NCBI GenBank assembly: GCA_900074725.1
Contig: LT598460.1
Location: 501,502-565,501, forward strand
DNA length: 64,000 nucleotides
Direction of reading: 5' to 3'
From: Lachancea dasiensis
Taxonomy: Eukaryota > Ascomycota > Saccharomycetes > Saccharomycetales > Saccharomycetaceae
A model generated the notes under the pieces. That model was given only the letters and a program-made list of their open reading frames with translations. It searched no databases and was not told the DNA's origin. Below are positions 1 to 9,447 of this stretch, in pieces. How positions within the stretch are numbered: the stretch's first letter is position 1; the number at the start of each line of letters is the position of its first letter. A program made the translations under genes and the position numbers.

Positions 1-1130
1 TGCTCTTCAAGTAATTCGTCAAAAACACCGGCGATCGGGTGAGACGTTGACTGAGTATATGATAGCAGAAGATCCTGAAGAGGACCACGAACTCGCAACC
101 GGGCTTTGTACATGTTTACAGTGCATGCGCAGTCTTCTATGCACTTAATTTGCGCTTCAATGGTCTGTCGTAGTCGGAACATCTCAATCCGAAAGCCCAA
201 ATACTCCCGATACATCAACAACAGAATCGTACAAGCATGTACAGAAACGAAAATGCAACTCAGCCTTATGCACTTGCTTCTATAATTTTCATGGCTCTCC
301 TTGGGTTCGCTTCTTTTATTGAGCGCCTTTGCTTGGGCCTGGTTAAAACTTTGCTTTAGCCCGTTCATTAGGTGTCCCTTGGCCTTCTGTATGTATTTGT
401 CATTTTCTAGCCATTGAGTTAGGACCCTATCTGGAAGAATTTGAGGTAAATTCACACGCTTCGTAACATTGTAATGATGCATACTTTTCAACCCGGTAAG
501 ACTGGATGTTACGTTTTCAAAAAGTATCTTTATATCGGTCATGTTGAGTTTCAGTGAATCCAAAACATTTGGTATATCTCCTGTTGTGACAAGAAATCCA
601 TTGGTGGTGAGATAGTTAACTGACCTCGCGATATTTTGAGCTTGGTGGCCCAAATTTGAAAAAATGGTATCGTTATATTGTTTCAATGACTCATAATGTT
701 GCTGCCACGCAGTTAATTGTGCCTGGACGGAAGAGTTCCAGTTTTCCAAGATCGAATCCATTTCCAAAGTGTAGTATTCGATCGCGGAGTTCAAAATTTG
801 AGCGGAGTCGGTAGCTTTCGCTGAGAGATAGTTGTCAATGTGCAGTTCAAACTGTGGGGAAGATTTGAGGGTCCTTGTTGGGGTCACCGATGAGGCTAGG
901 GTCGAGGACATTGCGAAAATGGAAGTTGTGGAGGCCACTGTCGGAATAGTCGTTGTGACCGTGTTGGTGGTGCATCCGGATCTGTCATTGGAAACTTGGC
1001 TTGCTTGAAATGCTGCCAACCCCCATACTGTTGTCAAAAATACGAAATTGGGAACCAACAAATATGGATTGAATATGCAGGCGACGAGTCTTAGTTTCAG
1101 CGCTGGAAATACTAGAGCAGGCTCGTGCAT
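1..1130 (-). CDS. PRM2: Pheromone-regulated membrane protein Prm2-like, partial (C-terminus lies before the window)
   Basis: The reading frame runs open from an ATG at 1130 down to base 1, giving about 376 residues without a stop. One hydrophobic segment lies near residues 13-40. About 240 residues follow with several N-glycosylation sequons (for example NMT and NVT), then a second hydrophobic segment near residues 280-305 and a helical basic stretch. This membrane-protein layout fits the Prm2 family, which is described as multi-spanning with a coiled coil and induced by mating pheromone. The name rests mainly on position: in S. cerevisiae PRM2 (YIL037C) sits beside CST6 (YIL036W), and the gene order and strands agree. 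An inverted pair of Ste12-type pheromone response elements lies about 85 bp upstream, which supports the call. Only S. cerevisiae-style synteny separates it from another two-pass membrane protein. Confidence 0.72.
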   Translation of the reverse strand, partial: MHEPALVFPALKLRLVACIFNPYLLVPNFVFLTTVWGLAAFQASQVSNDRSGCTTNTVTTTIPTVASTTSIFAMSSTLASSVTPTRTLKSSPQFELHIDNYLSAKATDSAQILNSAIEYYTLEMDSILENWNSSVQAQLTAWQQHYESLKQYNDTIFSNLGHQAQNIARSVNYLTTNGFLVTTGDIPNVLDSLKLNMTDIKILFENVTSSLTGLKSMHHYNVTKRVNLPQILPDRVLTQWLENDKYIQKAKGHLMNGLKQSFNQAQAKALNKRSEPKESHENYRSKCIRLSCIFVSVHACTILLLMYREYLGFRIEMFRLRQTIEAQIKCIEDCACTVNMYKARLRVRGPLQDLLLSYTQSTSHPIAGVFDELLEE

Positions 1131-1215
1131 TGTAGTGTCAATACGAATATGATTTGAAGCTTTGCTGACTGTGTTTCCGTCAGGCTCTTAAATTTCCGTC
1201 AAGAGGGATGCACGA

Positions 1216-1232
1216 TGTTTCAGTTTGAAACG
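1216..1232. promoter_or_regulatory. Inverted pair of pheromone response elements upstream of PRM2
   Basis: TGTTTCA at 1216-1222 and TGAAACG at 1226-1232 form an inverted pair of Ste12-type sites (consensus TGAAACA) with a 3-bp spacer. The TGA ends face each other. The pair lies 86 bp upstream of the PRM2 start and inside the short gap after the SPO73 stop, so it should act on PRM2. Confidence 0.6.
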
Positions 1233-1247
1233 CCTCGAGACAAGGTG

Positions 1248-1964
1248 TCATATAACCTTGGGAAGCTGGTACTGGACTAGTCGAGCTTTACTTTCTTTAA
1301 ACTGAAACTGTTGTAGAATTCGCTTGAGGGCTGGCGAGTCTTGTTGCAGCATTTGTAGTTTCTCATCGGGAGGCAAGTTGTCTATATAAGCAACCACCTT
1401 TTCTGCTTTCTGGCGATCTAAGGGCAACTTTGAGAGCGCCAGTAAAAGCTTTTCGAAGCCTGAATCGGCTTCCAGAGAGGTAGAAGTAGATTCGACTGGT
1501 GACAGGGTTTCACTGGTTACTCCGGCTATACGCTCACTGCACGGGTCATTCATGGCAGGCGTCAACTCACGACTGTTTTCTCTTAATCGGACCCAAAAAC
1601 GTTTTCTCACGAAGCCACTGGCAGCTTTCCAGCGTTTGCTGCGAAACCTCCAGCCATAAGTCCAGCCCTGGTCGTCCGTTTCATACATATTTCCGTGATC
1701 CATGGACACAAACCACTTGAACTCCTCCGCCTTGGAATGGAGATCTAGGGGCCACATACCCGCACCCGCTTTTATTTCGCCTTTCTCCACGCTCTGTCCG
1801 TCTGGGGATACTAACTGAAATTGTGGAGGATCCACTCCATGCAACAACAGATTGGGCGAGAAGAAAGGGTATCCCAGTACCATCATTCCCCGCTGGTGTT
1901 CTACGATTATATCCCGGGTGCCAAACACCAAATCTGGGCGCAGCTCATTGCCGCTAGGATCCAT
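1248..1964 (-). CDS. SPO73: Dysferlin-domain meiotic protein Spo73
   Basis: A 238-aa soluble protein made chiefly of a dysferlin (DysF) domain. The early part has the family pattern around EHQRGMMVLGYPFFS (residues about 22-36). The later aromatic/Arg part includes GWTYGWRFRSKRW and KRFWVRLREN near residues 100-130. Spo73 helps shape the prospore membrane at meiosis II together with Spo71. In S. cerevisiae SPO73 (YER046W) is divergent from ACA1, the paralogue of CST6, and the same divergent pair is seen here with CST6. The protein is longer than my memory of S. cerevisiae Spo73 (about 143 aa). The extra about 100 residues form a Leu/Lys/Gln-rich helical tail. Other DysF proteins (Pex30-32) carry membrane segments that are absent here. 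Confidence 0.8.
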   Translation of the reverse strand: MDPSGNELRPDLVFGTRDIIVEHQRGMMVLGYPFFSPNLLLHGVDPPQFQLVSPDGQSVEKGEIKAGAGMWPLDLHSKAEEFKWFVSMDHGNMYETDDQGWTYGWRFRSKRWKAASGFVRKRFWVRLRENSRELTPAMNDPCSERIAGVTSETLSPVESTSTSLEADSGFEKLLLALSKLPLDRQKAEKVVAYIDNLPPDEKLQMLQQDSPALKRILQQFQFKESKARLVQYQLPKVI

Positions 1965-2742
1965 CTGCGGGTTCCGCAGTCCAAGATAATTCGACGCTGT
2001 AAACTTGGACCCCGCGGATCAAACTAAACGGCCCTTTGGTGGATATTGGCGTTTAAATCGCTAGTTAGCACGTTTGGGCTACTCTAATGCAGAAAAGCAG
2101 TGTTGGGATCCACTAGGCTGCTGGCCAGTCACTCGGTAGGTTCCGGAGCAGATCATTGTTGATATCGGCTGGCTTTGCGTTCGCAGGTAAACATCATAGC
2201 CAATATCTCTTTATCTAGTCATGTCACTTCCGACGGTTACAGTTCTCGAGCCAAACTCGATGCGCATTCACTGACACCATCGACATCGTTACCAGTGCAG
2301 ATGCCGTCTTATTGCACCTTCGCCCATCTGCAAGTTGGTGTTTGAAATTGTACGCTAATCCTACCTTAGGAAAAGCTGCTCAGACTTATTTTCAATCCAA
2401 AAGAAACTTCAAGCATGGCCAACGGGCAAACGGCCACTCCCAACGCCTCTCTGGGCTGTAAACTCCTGCTCGTTGGAAAGCGTTGATGTTATGCACATCT
2501 CAGGTGGTTTTTTCGGGCCATTTTCTGCTGGTTACGTGATTCTGGACTTTTTCCATACGCACCAAAAAATTTGGACATTTTCCGGAAAGATGAGTAGGTT
2601 TAGGCCCACAACAACTGTCACTCAAAAGCGAGACCAGTATTGAGATAATAGACCATCAACACTTGGATTTTTTTGCTTTGATTACTTGAAAATACTTGTA
2701 GTGTTTTAGAGCGCATCGTTTAGCGGTGTCTCGACAGTTAAA
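1965..2742. other. Divergent SPO73-CST6 intergenic region
   Basis: About 780 bp shared 5' region between two divergent genes. No RNA gene or repeat was recognised. AT-rich tracts lie close to the CST6 start. Confidence 0.5.
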
Positions 2743-4041
2743 ATGAATTTAGTGCATATCAAGACTGAGGACTCTAGGAGCTTGCTCCCGGCAGAGGCCA
2801 TGGGCGGAGGAGCAAAGGGGCAAGTACCCGGTGATAATCAACATCCAGATGCACAAGGTAGGTACGGACCTGTGGCGGTGGAAAACCGGATTCTTGGCCC
2901 GGCCGTTGCAGTTCCGGGACGCAACAGCAGCGAAAATGTCATGCGCAGTTTCCAGCAAGTACCACATCCAGCAGTCGCCCTGGGGAACCCTATCAGTACT
3001 TCTGCGAACTCTGGGCTGGTCCCAGATCCGATCCCCGCCTACTCGCACCCAACGGGGAACTATCAGGCAAACAACGGGATGTCAGATCCCTCGCTCCAGG
3101 AGTACCTCTCGCCCTTTTTCCAGCCATACGGAGTTGATGTCTCACACTTCCCTCTCACAAATCCGCCCATTTTCCAGAGCTCCTTGACGAACTTCTCCGA
3201 CCATCCCAGAAGGCGCAGAATTTCCATTTCCAATGGTCAAATCAGTCAGCTTGGCGAGGCAGGGACCACTTTCGACGATCTGTACTATAGCCAGCCCCCA
3301 CCCATGCCTACCAGACACGATTTGAGAGGCACGCATGTGGCCCAACAGCCGCAGCAACTTCCTCAAGCTGCTCAACTGCCAGCCCGTCCCCCGCTCCCTC
3401 ACCAACATTCAGGCCACGCCTCCCACCTGGAGGTCCCAACTGTTCACCCGTCTCAAGCGCACTTGCAACCTAACATGTTAGAGCCTTCAAATCCGGTGGC
3501 ACCCTCGCAGCACAGCCCCAGATCGCAAGAATATTCTGTCCTCCCGCTGCACTCACACCCACACCCCATTACGCCAATAATAAACGATGAGATCGATCCC
3601 AAAGATACCAGTGCTTCTCGTACTTTTGGCACTAATCAAGACCGCAAGGAAGGAATGGGCATTGATATGCTCAGAGATCATCACGCGTATGCGCCAAAGC
3701 GACAGGAAGTATTGCCTGGCACGCCTGCCTGGAAGAGAGCTCGCTTGCTTGAGAGGAACCGCATTGCGGCTTCAAAATGCAGACAGCGGAAGAAAGTCGC
3801 TCAAAAACAGTTGCAAGAAGACGTCGCCGTGCTAGCTGAGGAAAACACACACATTCGAAAGCGCTTACACTACTACGAAAAGCTGGTTTCTAAATTTAAG
3901 AAGTTCACTGAAATGCACATGGCCACCTGTGGCGGGTCGGAGCAACTCAGTATGATTGAAGAGCTGCTGAAAATCGACCACAATATGACCGAACTAAGTC
4001 CGGACGAATCACCTATTCCTGGCGATACTACTCCCCAATAG
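2743..4041 (+). CDS. CST6: bZIP transcription factor of the ATF/CREB type (CST6/ACA1 ancestor)
   Basis: A 432-aa nuclear DNA-binding protein. The first about 320 residues are low in complexity, rich in Pro, Gln, His and Ser, as in activation regions. A bZIP follows at about residues 330-395. Its basic region carries ERNRIAASKCRQRKK, the ATF/CREB signature, and is followed by a leucine-zipper helix. Cst6 and Aca1 are S. cerevisiae duplicates that bind CRE-like sites and control growth on non-optimal carbon sources and CO2 response (carbonic anhydrase NCE103). Neighbours PRM2, SPO73, MEI4 and CKA1 come from both S. cerevisiae copies' neighbourhoods, so this is the single pre-duplication gene. 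The ATG at 2743 is the first in frame. Confidence 0.9.
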   Translation: MNLVHIKTEDSRSLLPAEAMGGGAKGQVPGDNQHPDAQGRYGPVAVENRILGPAVAVPGRNSSENVMRSFQQVPHPAVALGNPISTSANSGLVPDPIPAYSHPTGNYQANNGMSDPSLQEYLSPFFQPYGVDVSHFPLTNPPIFQSSLTNFSDHPRRRRISISNGQISQLGEAGTTFDDLYYSQPPPMPTRHDLRGTHVAQQPQQLPQAAQLPARPPLPHQHSGHASHLEVPTVHPSQAHLQPNMLEPSNPVAPSQHSPRSQEYSVLPLHSHPHPITPIINDEIDPKDTSASRTFGTNQDRKEGMGIDMLRDHHAYAPKRQEVLPGTPAWKRARLLERNRIAASKCRQRKKVAQKQLQEDVAVLAEENTHIRKRLHYYEKLVSKFKKFTEMHMATCGGSEQLSMIEELLKIDHNMTELSPDESPIPGDTTPQ

Positions 4042-4406
4042 AGACAAACATTGGAAGCTTTTACAAGGGAAAAGGAATGTGTCGTTGCGTTAACGTTGGC
4101 GGAATTATCGATAGGGGCCAGCGTGCGGATGGTTAGATGGGCAATGGACCCATGTCGATTGTACATATAGATAAAATTGGCAGTCTGAACCGCGATACAA
4201 TCAAAAAGGGAGTTATAGATGCTATGTGATTTTGGTGGCAAAAACCTTCACCATAATTGTCGGCTCAGGTTATACGTGTCTGTCCGGTGACAGAGGACAC
4301 TTGATGTGTTCAACAAATGTAAATTAATTAATAAAACAACAACTATTGGTAACACCGATAACAGATCACCTCGAAGCAAGTAATTAATAGTTTCAGGTGT
4401 TCAGAG
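4042..4406. other. CST6-MEI4 intergenic region
   Basis: About 365 bp, AT-rich, holding the 3' end signals of CST6 and the short promoter of MEI4. No other feature was seen. Confidence 0.4.
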
Positions 4407-5637
4407 ATGTGTCATTCACAAGATGAATCTTCCGATCTGTCAGAACTGGTAATAGTATCTCAATTTTTTGCATTATTTTGGTACCACCATTGATATATGC
4501 ATGATTTACTAACCATCTCGCAAGGCGTTGGCCATAGTCAAACACCGAAACCCCACATTATGGAATGAAGTAATATCAAACTATGTGTGCAACTCAAATT
4601 CAGTTCATGCTCTTTCCAAGTCGGCAAAATTGCAGGTTTCTGATGGTACGTCAGCGGCTAAGAAAGCACAAGGAAATGCTAGCATAACGCTAGCCCATGT
4701 AGAGCCTTACCTCTATAAGTATGTGTTGAGTGGTAGTAGTGGTTATTTAGATTCTGTTTCGCAGTTTTTAAACGGCCATCGCCTTCGCTTTAGAGAACTA
4801 GTGGCAGATCTCGACAAGGTAGAGGCGCTGACTTCCGATTTGCCAAACTCGATGATCAGCAAAGAAATCGCTCCAAATTACAAGGTTCTGAAGTGGCTAT
4901 GTGCAGTCAGCTCACCAACGAAGGAACGCTGTTTCACAGCTGTCCATGTTGTTCAGACTTTTCAGCTTGTACTTGTTTCATACTACGCCTTCTCGGTGGA
5001 TGTCAAGAAGACGGTTATGGATGTATGCCAAGGTTTCATCTATAAATTCATCAAGCTCGAAGTCGTCGGATTCGGATCATCTAATCCAAGAGTAATTAAG
5101 CTCCTGCGCAGTCACACTAGTTTGGACTCTGTGGAGGTGGGCCACAGAAGTTTTAACAAGTTGTGCAATAACCACATAAAACTGATCATTCTCATTGTCA
5201 AGATCTTCATTCACAAAGAGAGGTATTCTGCGGTGATAGATATCGTGGGTTTTGTATTGAAGGTCATTGAAAGTTTGGTCGTCTGTCTCATCAAGCTTGA
5301 ATGTCCTTCAAACAGCCGTGACACCCGTAGGGCGTTTGAGGATATATACAAAACGCGGTCAACCAAGATGAGTTACAAAATGGTGACTGAAATATTAAAT
5401 GCATCCCATCATCTTATAGTTGGTGAAGCAGTTAAAAGAATTAAAATCTGCTTAGAATTTTGCCTCACTTTGATTGGGTCTTTGAATCTCAGAGCTACGT
5501 TTGGCGACAATAAACTTCGTGGTTTTCAGTTTCTTCAGGAGTATCGACAATACATTTTGAGTGGTTTCCTGACACTTGACAACTTGGAGTTAACCACCAA
5601 ATTTTTGCACATTGCTTGGCCTGAAGTTAAAGAATAA
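4407..5637 (+). CDS. MEI4: Meiotic double-strand-break protein Mei4, with a short 5' intron
   Basis: Proposed structure: exon 1 at 4407-4448 (14 codons from ATG), intron 4449-4524, exon 2 at 4525-5637, giving about 384 aa. Exon 2 has no ATG near its start, but a perfect TACTAAC branch site (4507-4513) and an AAG acceptor (4524) stand just before it. The joined N-terminus reads LSELALAIVKHRNP, which resembles the conserved first Mei4 motif (LALAII-type in animals, from memory). Mei4 joins Rec114 and Mer2 on chromosome axes to enable Spo11 breaks. S. cerevisiae MEI4 (YER044C-A) also has a 5' intron and lies between ERG28 and ACA1; here it sits next to the CST6/ACA1 gene. The donor is uncertain: GTAATA at 4449 and GTATCT at 4455 both keep the frame, and both are weak. 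Confidence 0.82.
4507..4513 (+). promoter_or_regulatory. Intron branch site of MEI4
   Basis: A perfect TACTAAC, 11 bases before the AAG acceptor at 4524. It decides the start of exon 2. Confidence 0.85.
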
Positions 5638-5716
5638 GTTATTAGAATCATAAAGAGCTTTGATTACCATTTTACAAATTCCGAATAGATTACGTTTCTC
5701 TCCAGTTTGAGTATGT

Positions 5717-6841
5717 TTATTTGTATGTATACTCGCCATTTCTTATTGGACTAAACCAAGGGTGCTCCATAGCTTCTCTGGCGGTTAACCTTTCTTGATG
5801 ATCATAGCGAAGCAAAGCGTCGACCAAGTCTATAATGTCGTCATTCCCAGAGAGATGTCTATTAGAATCGTTGACAAATCTGTGCCATGGCCTGCGAATA
5901 TATTGATCAATATCGTGAAACTCTGATGGTAGCGTTATTTGGTATCTTTGCAAATAACTTTCAAATTCGTCACTGCCCAGTACGCGTACTATCTTGACCA
6001 ACTGATCTGTATTGCTGGTCCCATGGAAAAAAGGCTCTTTCTGGAAAATCATGGACGCGAGCATAGTCCCGAAAGACCACAAGTCTAAAGAGTAGTCGTA
6101 CATCCTGTAGTCAACCAAAAGCTCAGGTCCTTTGAAAAAACGAGAAGCCACGCGGACGTTGTACTCCATATTTGGGTGGTAAAACTCTGCAAGTCCCCAA
6201 TCTATAAGTCTAAGTTTATGTCTGGAGTGGTCGATCATCACATTATGGGGCTTAACATCCCTGTGCATTATACCCATGGAGTGACAAAAGTCCAATGCCT
6301 TTAGAAGTTCAAACATATAAAATCGGATATCAAAGTCGCCAAATGTGGGGTAGAGATTGCGGAAATCCACATTTTCCACATGCTCGAAGACCAAGGCCGG
6401 AGTTCTAGAGACTTGGTCACGCACGACGTCCAATAGTTGAATTATATTTTCATGTCCATTGTGAGGCAGACTATAAACTTCTTTCTTGATGAACTCCTGA
6501 ACTTCTTCTTTCTTGCTCTCATAGTATGCATCACGATCAAAAGGTTGAGCGGTTGAAGGATTTGATTGGTTAGAGAGGTTGGTTAGGATACTGATCTCGC
6601 GCTTTATCTTCTTTTTCTTAACAGGTTTTAGCATTTTAATCACAATTTTCGATTTCGTGGACAACTGTACGCCTTGAAATACCTCGGAATACTTTCCACG
6701 TCCTACCTTTTTTTCTATTTCATAAGCACCATTGTTGGAAACCCAATCTATAACAGTATTTTCGTAATCCCAGTAGGATGATCCGCGTTTTACATTGGCC
6801 GTAGTGTAAACCCTCGCCTCGCTGAAAGTTCGACTTTTCAT
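5717..6841 (-). CDS. CKA1: Casein kinase 2 catalytic subunit alpha
   Basis: A 374-aa Ser/Thr kinase, the alpha catalytic subunit of CK2. It shows the glycine loop [12 protein letters not shown], the catalytic Lys in VIKMLKP followed by the CK2 basic cluster KKKKIKREI, the catalytic loop [12 protein letters not shown], and DWG in place of DFG, which marks CK2. It acts with alpha-prime and the beta subunits on many nuclear and cytosolic targets. I start it at the ATG at 6841 because [13 protein letters not shown] matches the family N-terminus; the frame extends upstream only through a TTG. As in S. cerevisiae Cka1, the region after the Gly loop has an insert compared with animal CK2. Order CST6-CKA1-CAP2 matches chromosome IX. 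Confidence 0.96.
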   Translation of the reverse strand: MKSRTFSEARVYTTANVKRGSSYWDYENTVIDWVSNNGAYEIEKKVGRGKYSEVFQGVQLSTKSKIVIKMLKPVKKKKIKREISILTNLSNQSNPSTAQPFDRDAYYESKKEEVQEFIKKEVYSLPHNGHENIIQLLDVVRDQVSRTPALVFEHVENVDFRNLYPTFGDFDIRFYMFELLKALDFCHSMGIMHRDVKPHNVMIDHSRHKLRLIDWGLAEFYHPNMEYNVRVASRFFKGPELLVDYRMYDYSLDLWSFGTMLASMIFQKEPFFHGTSNTDQLVKIVRVLGSDEFESYLQRYQITLPSEFHDIDQYIRRPWHRFVNDSNRHLSGNDDIIDLVDALLRYDHQERLTAREAMEHPWFSPIRNGEYTYK

Positions 6842-7133
6842 CGTACGCAAAGCGTTTCGGCTCAAAAACAGAAAATCGAGAAAATAGGGGCGCTAGGACA
6901 CTATGTGAAGTATAAGCTATCACCCTTAGCTATGTGCTTACTTGTGTGCCGTGCCTCCTTCAAACGTCTTCGTTCTTCCTACCGTCATCATCATGGGAAT
7001 CATCATAATCATGATCATCTAATTGTTGAAAAATTACACTACCGTGCAACATGATATATCTGAACCATGGTCGGTCGGCCTATGATGATGGTTTGTTTGT
7101 GGTCCGCCTACATACATAGCAACAGCTCTAAAT

Positions 7134-7964
7134 TCACATACCTTGGAGACCTTTCACGACCTGCTCGTGGGCCAAGCGATTGTCGGAGGCGGTGGCAACA
7201 GACGGATCCCTGAGTTCGCGATAGATGTCACGTGTTTTGTCGAAGTACACCACCTCCAATTGCGTACGCATTTGCGACTCGACGGCTTCAATATGAGATC
7301 CCAGGTTGGAAATATGCCAGACTTTATAAGCATCTGTGTCCTGTGCGACCGAAACGGGCTTGGTTTCGGTTTTTTGTGTTTGGCGCGTCAAGTTTCCAGA
7401 AAGTTGTGCCTCGCGCCCTGAGTCCAAATGCAAAATAATGGTGGTAGTGACGCGGTATTCCCATTGACGTGAGTCTTCGCCCTGGAGTGCTTCAAAGACG
7501 TGGATCGCGTCCCACGAGCTCTTGCTTTGGCCGCTCTTTTTGAACAACACGACTCCCGCGAAGTCCTCAACATCATCACCAAGATCCCACATGTACACTG
7601 ATGACACGCCGCCCTCGTAGTATAGTTCGCGATAGATGTCAAAAGAATCGTTTGCGAGTTCCTCCATCCGTCTGACAGCAGCCGTGGGAAAGGGCGATTC
7701 CTCGAGATCCGCCGCCGAAAGCGGTGGAACGTACTGGTTGGACCATGGGGAACGATGAGAGTCGATGTCCCGATTGTAGTCGCACGTCAGAAATTCTTTT
7801 TGGGCTGCATTTGGATCCTTCTTCACTTGTAGGGGTGTATCGACCGACGATAGTAGGTCCTCCGCCAAGCTAGGATCTAATTGTATCAGTTGGCTCAGAT
7901 GTTTCTCCACTTTGGTGGGATCTAGCCTTCTGAGCAGATCTAAGGCGGCGTCGAATGAAGACAT
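7134..7964 (-). CDS. CAP2: F-actin capping protein beta subunit
   Basis: A 276-aa protein that with Cap1 caps actin filament barbed ends at cortical patches. Family landmarks are present: FDAALDLLRRLDP at the start, CDYNRDIDSHRSPWSN near residue 60, DSFDIYRELYYEGG, and the C-terminal helix ending VVKGLQGM, which matches the S. cerevisiae end. Length is close to Cap2 (287 aa). A GTATGT lies over the stop codon but no branch site follows, so the stop is taken as real. The following 290 bp to CKA1 show nothing else. Confidence 0.96.
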   Translation of the reverse strand: MSSFDAALDLLRRLDPTKVEKHLSQLIQLDPSLAEDLLSSVDTPLQVKKDPNAAQKEFLTCDYNRDIDSHRSPWSNQYVPPLSAADLEESPFPTAAVRRMEELANDSFDIYRELYYEGGVSSVYMWDLGDDVEDFAGVVLFKKSGQSKSSWDAIHVFEALQGEDSRQWEYRVTTTIILHLDSGREAQLSGNLTRQTQKTETKPVSVAQDTDAYKVWHISNLGSHIEAVESQMRTQLEVVYFDKTRDIYRELRDPSVATASDNRLAHEQVVKGLQGM

Positions 7965-9447
7965 GGTGTGCCAGACTGTGATCCAAAGTTAGGGCTCCGG
8001 TTTTAATACACACTCGCTTTATAGATGTGAAACTATCCTATTGGTAGTCACTTTATACGCGGGGTCTTGGAGGGTTCCTCGGCAGCGACCAGAAAGGTCA
8101 GCGCAACGCCGCCACTTGGAGTGGTCGTAAAGCTTCTACTATAGATCTAGTCCAGACTGAGAACCCTAGCTGTCTGAATCCATCAGGCCGCGTCAAGTAA
8201 GACAACCCGTAGACATAGTAAGGTGACATTATTGTACAGAGTGATAATTGCAGTCTCACAAGAGAAGGACTTCACCCTTCAGTCAACATCCAAGCCAAGT
8301 GGCATGCTTCAAATTGTCAGGGGTACCAGGTGTTGGTGATATATTACTGTTTGGTGGGAGGAAATGTTGGACTGCGATAGGCACTATATGTCTTTGACAC
8401 CTCATCAAGCATTAAAAAAAAAAAAGTACGGTGTCTTTCCGAGATCTGAACTTCCCGAAGCGCAAGATAACTCGTGTGAGTTCGATTCTCTTCAACAAAA
8501 AGGGCCTTCATCGAAGGAATCTTTAAAGTCTTCTGCTCTGATGAGTCAGCTATTCCGCAACTCGACTTCAGTGAGCATTCTAGCACTATTCCGGGACGTT
8601 CCGACCAATCACCATTGGAGAGGTGCCCATTATACTAGAACAAAAGCTCTCCTTCGCTTCTTCAGTCCTCCGCCCTTCGAAGGTGTAAAGTCAAAAGTAC
8701 TACTAGAGAAACCCTCACGCAAGAGGATGAAAGAAGCAAGTATAACGGGGCTTCTTTGACAGCCAACCGAAAAACCTACCACACACCCGTGGCTATTTAC
8801 CAGATGCTGCTACTGCTTACACCCCATATCCAAACCACTTCAGCAACCCATATTGTTGTTTTCCATAGCAAAGTGGTGCGCTGACACTACTCCGTCACTA
8901 CTTACGCTTCTTAATTCACTGTCTTAATAACGCCAGCAAATAGTCAGACAATACTGAAAGGAAGTTAATGCTTCAGCTGAACGCTCAGCGGTACTGGCGT
9001 TCGCTGGATTCCGGCCTTATCAGTCTGTCTTCTTGTCCATTTGTGTAGAGTAGCACACTCCATAGCAAGCGAATTAGCGTTAAAATCAACTTTCGATTAA
9101 GCGTCGAGCCGAGCTTGATCAACTGATGTTCTTTCGTGAAAGTAGTAACTGCAAAAAACCTTGTAGCTTCCTCATTCGCTTAATGAAGATTTGACTGTAT
9201 TCAGATTGAAATTGCTGCCGTGTCACATCGTAGGTGCTAATTGCTGGAGGCGTATTAGAAATGTCTTTCACAAGATTGGCCGCAAACCATAACAGTTTTT
9301 GCTCTTATGGCTTATGTGACCTCAATTGTATATAAAGAGAGCTTTCATTGTTCACACAGCACAATTGAATCTGCTTTCCTTTGACATAAACCACACAGCT
9401 ATCTCAAGCTAAGTAAAACTAACTACACAAACCTAACCACCAACCAA
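7965..9447. other. CAP2-aldo-keto reductase intergenic region
   Basis: About 1.48 kb between divergent genes. It holds an A-run near 8414, a Gcn4-type TGAGTCA at 8542-8548 and a TATA element near 9329. Frames at 8364-8759 (+) and 8344-8586 (-) look non-coding: composition is erratic, they overlap each other and match no family I know. Confidence 0.5.
9329..9337 (+). promoter_or_regulatory. TATA element of the aldo-keto reductase gene
   Basis: TATATAAAG lies 119 bp upstream of the ATG, at a normal distance for a regulated yeast promoter. Confidence 0.55.

Noticed and set aside
7134-7141. GTATGT donor on the minus strand at the end of CAP2
   Set aside because: No TACTAAC branch site lies in the following 290 bases, and the encoded end VVKGLQGM fits the normal Cap2 C-terminus.
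8478-8497. tRNA B-box-like sequence (AGTTCGATTCTC)
   Set aside because: No A box or matching acceptor and anticodon stems could be folded around it.
8364-8759. 131-codon frame upstream of the aldo-keto reductase
   Set aside because: Overlaps an opposite frame (8344-8586), has uneven codon use and no family resemblance.
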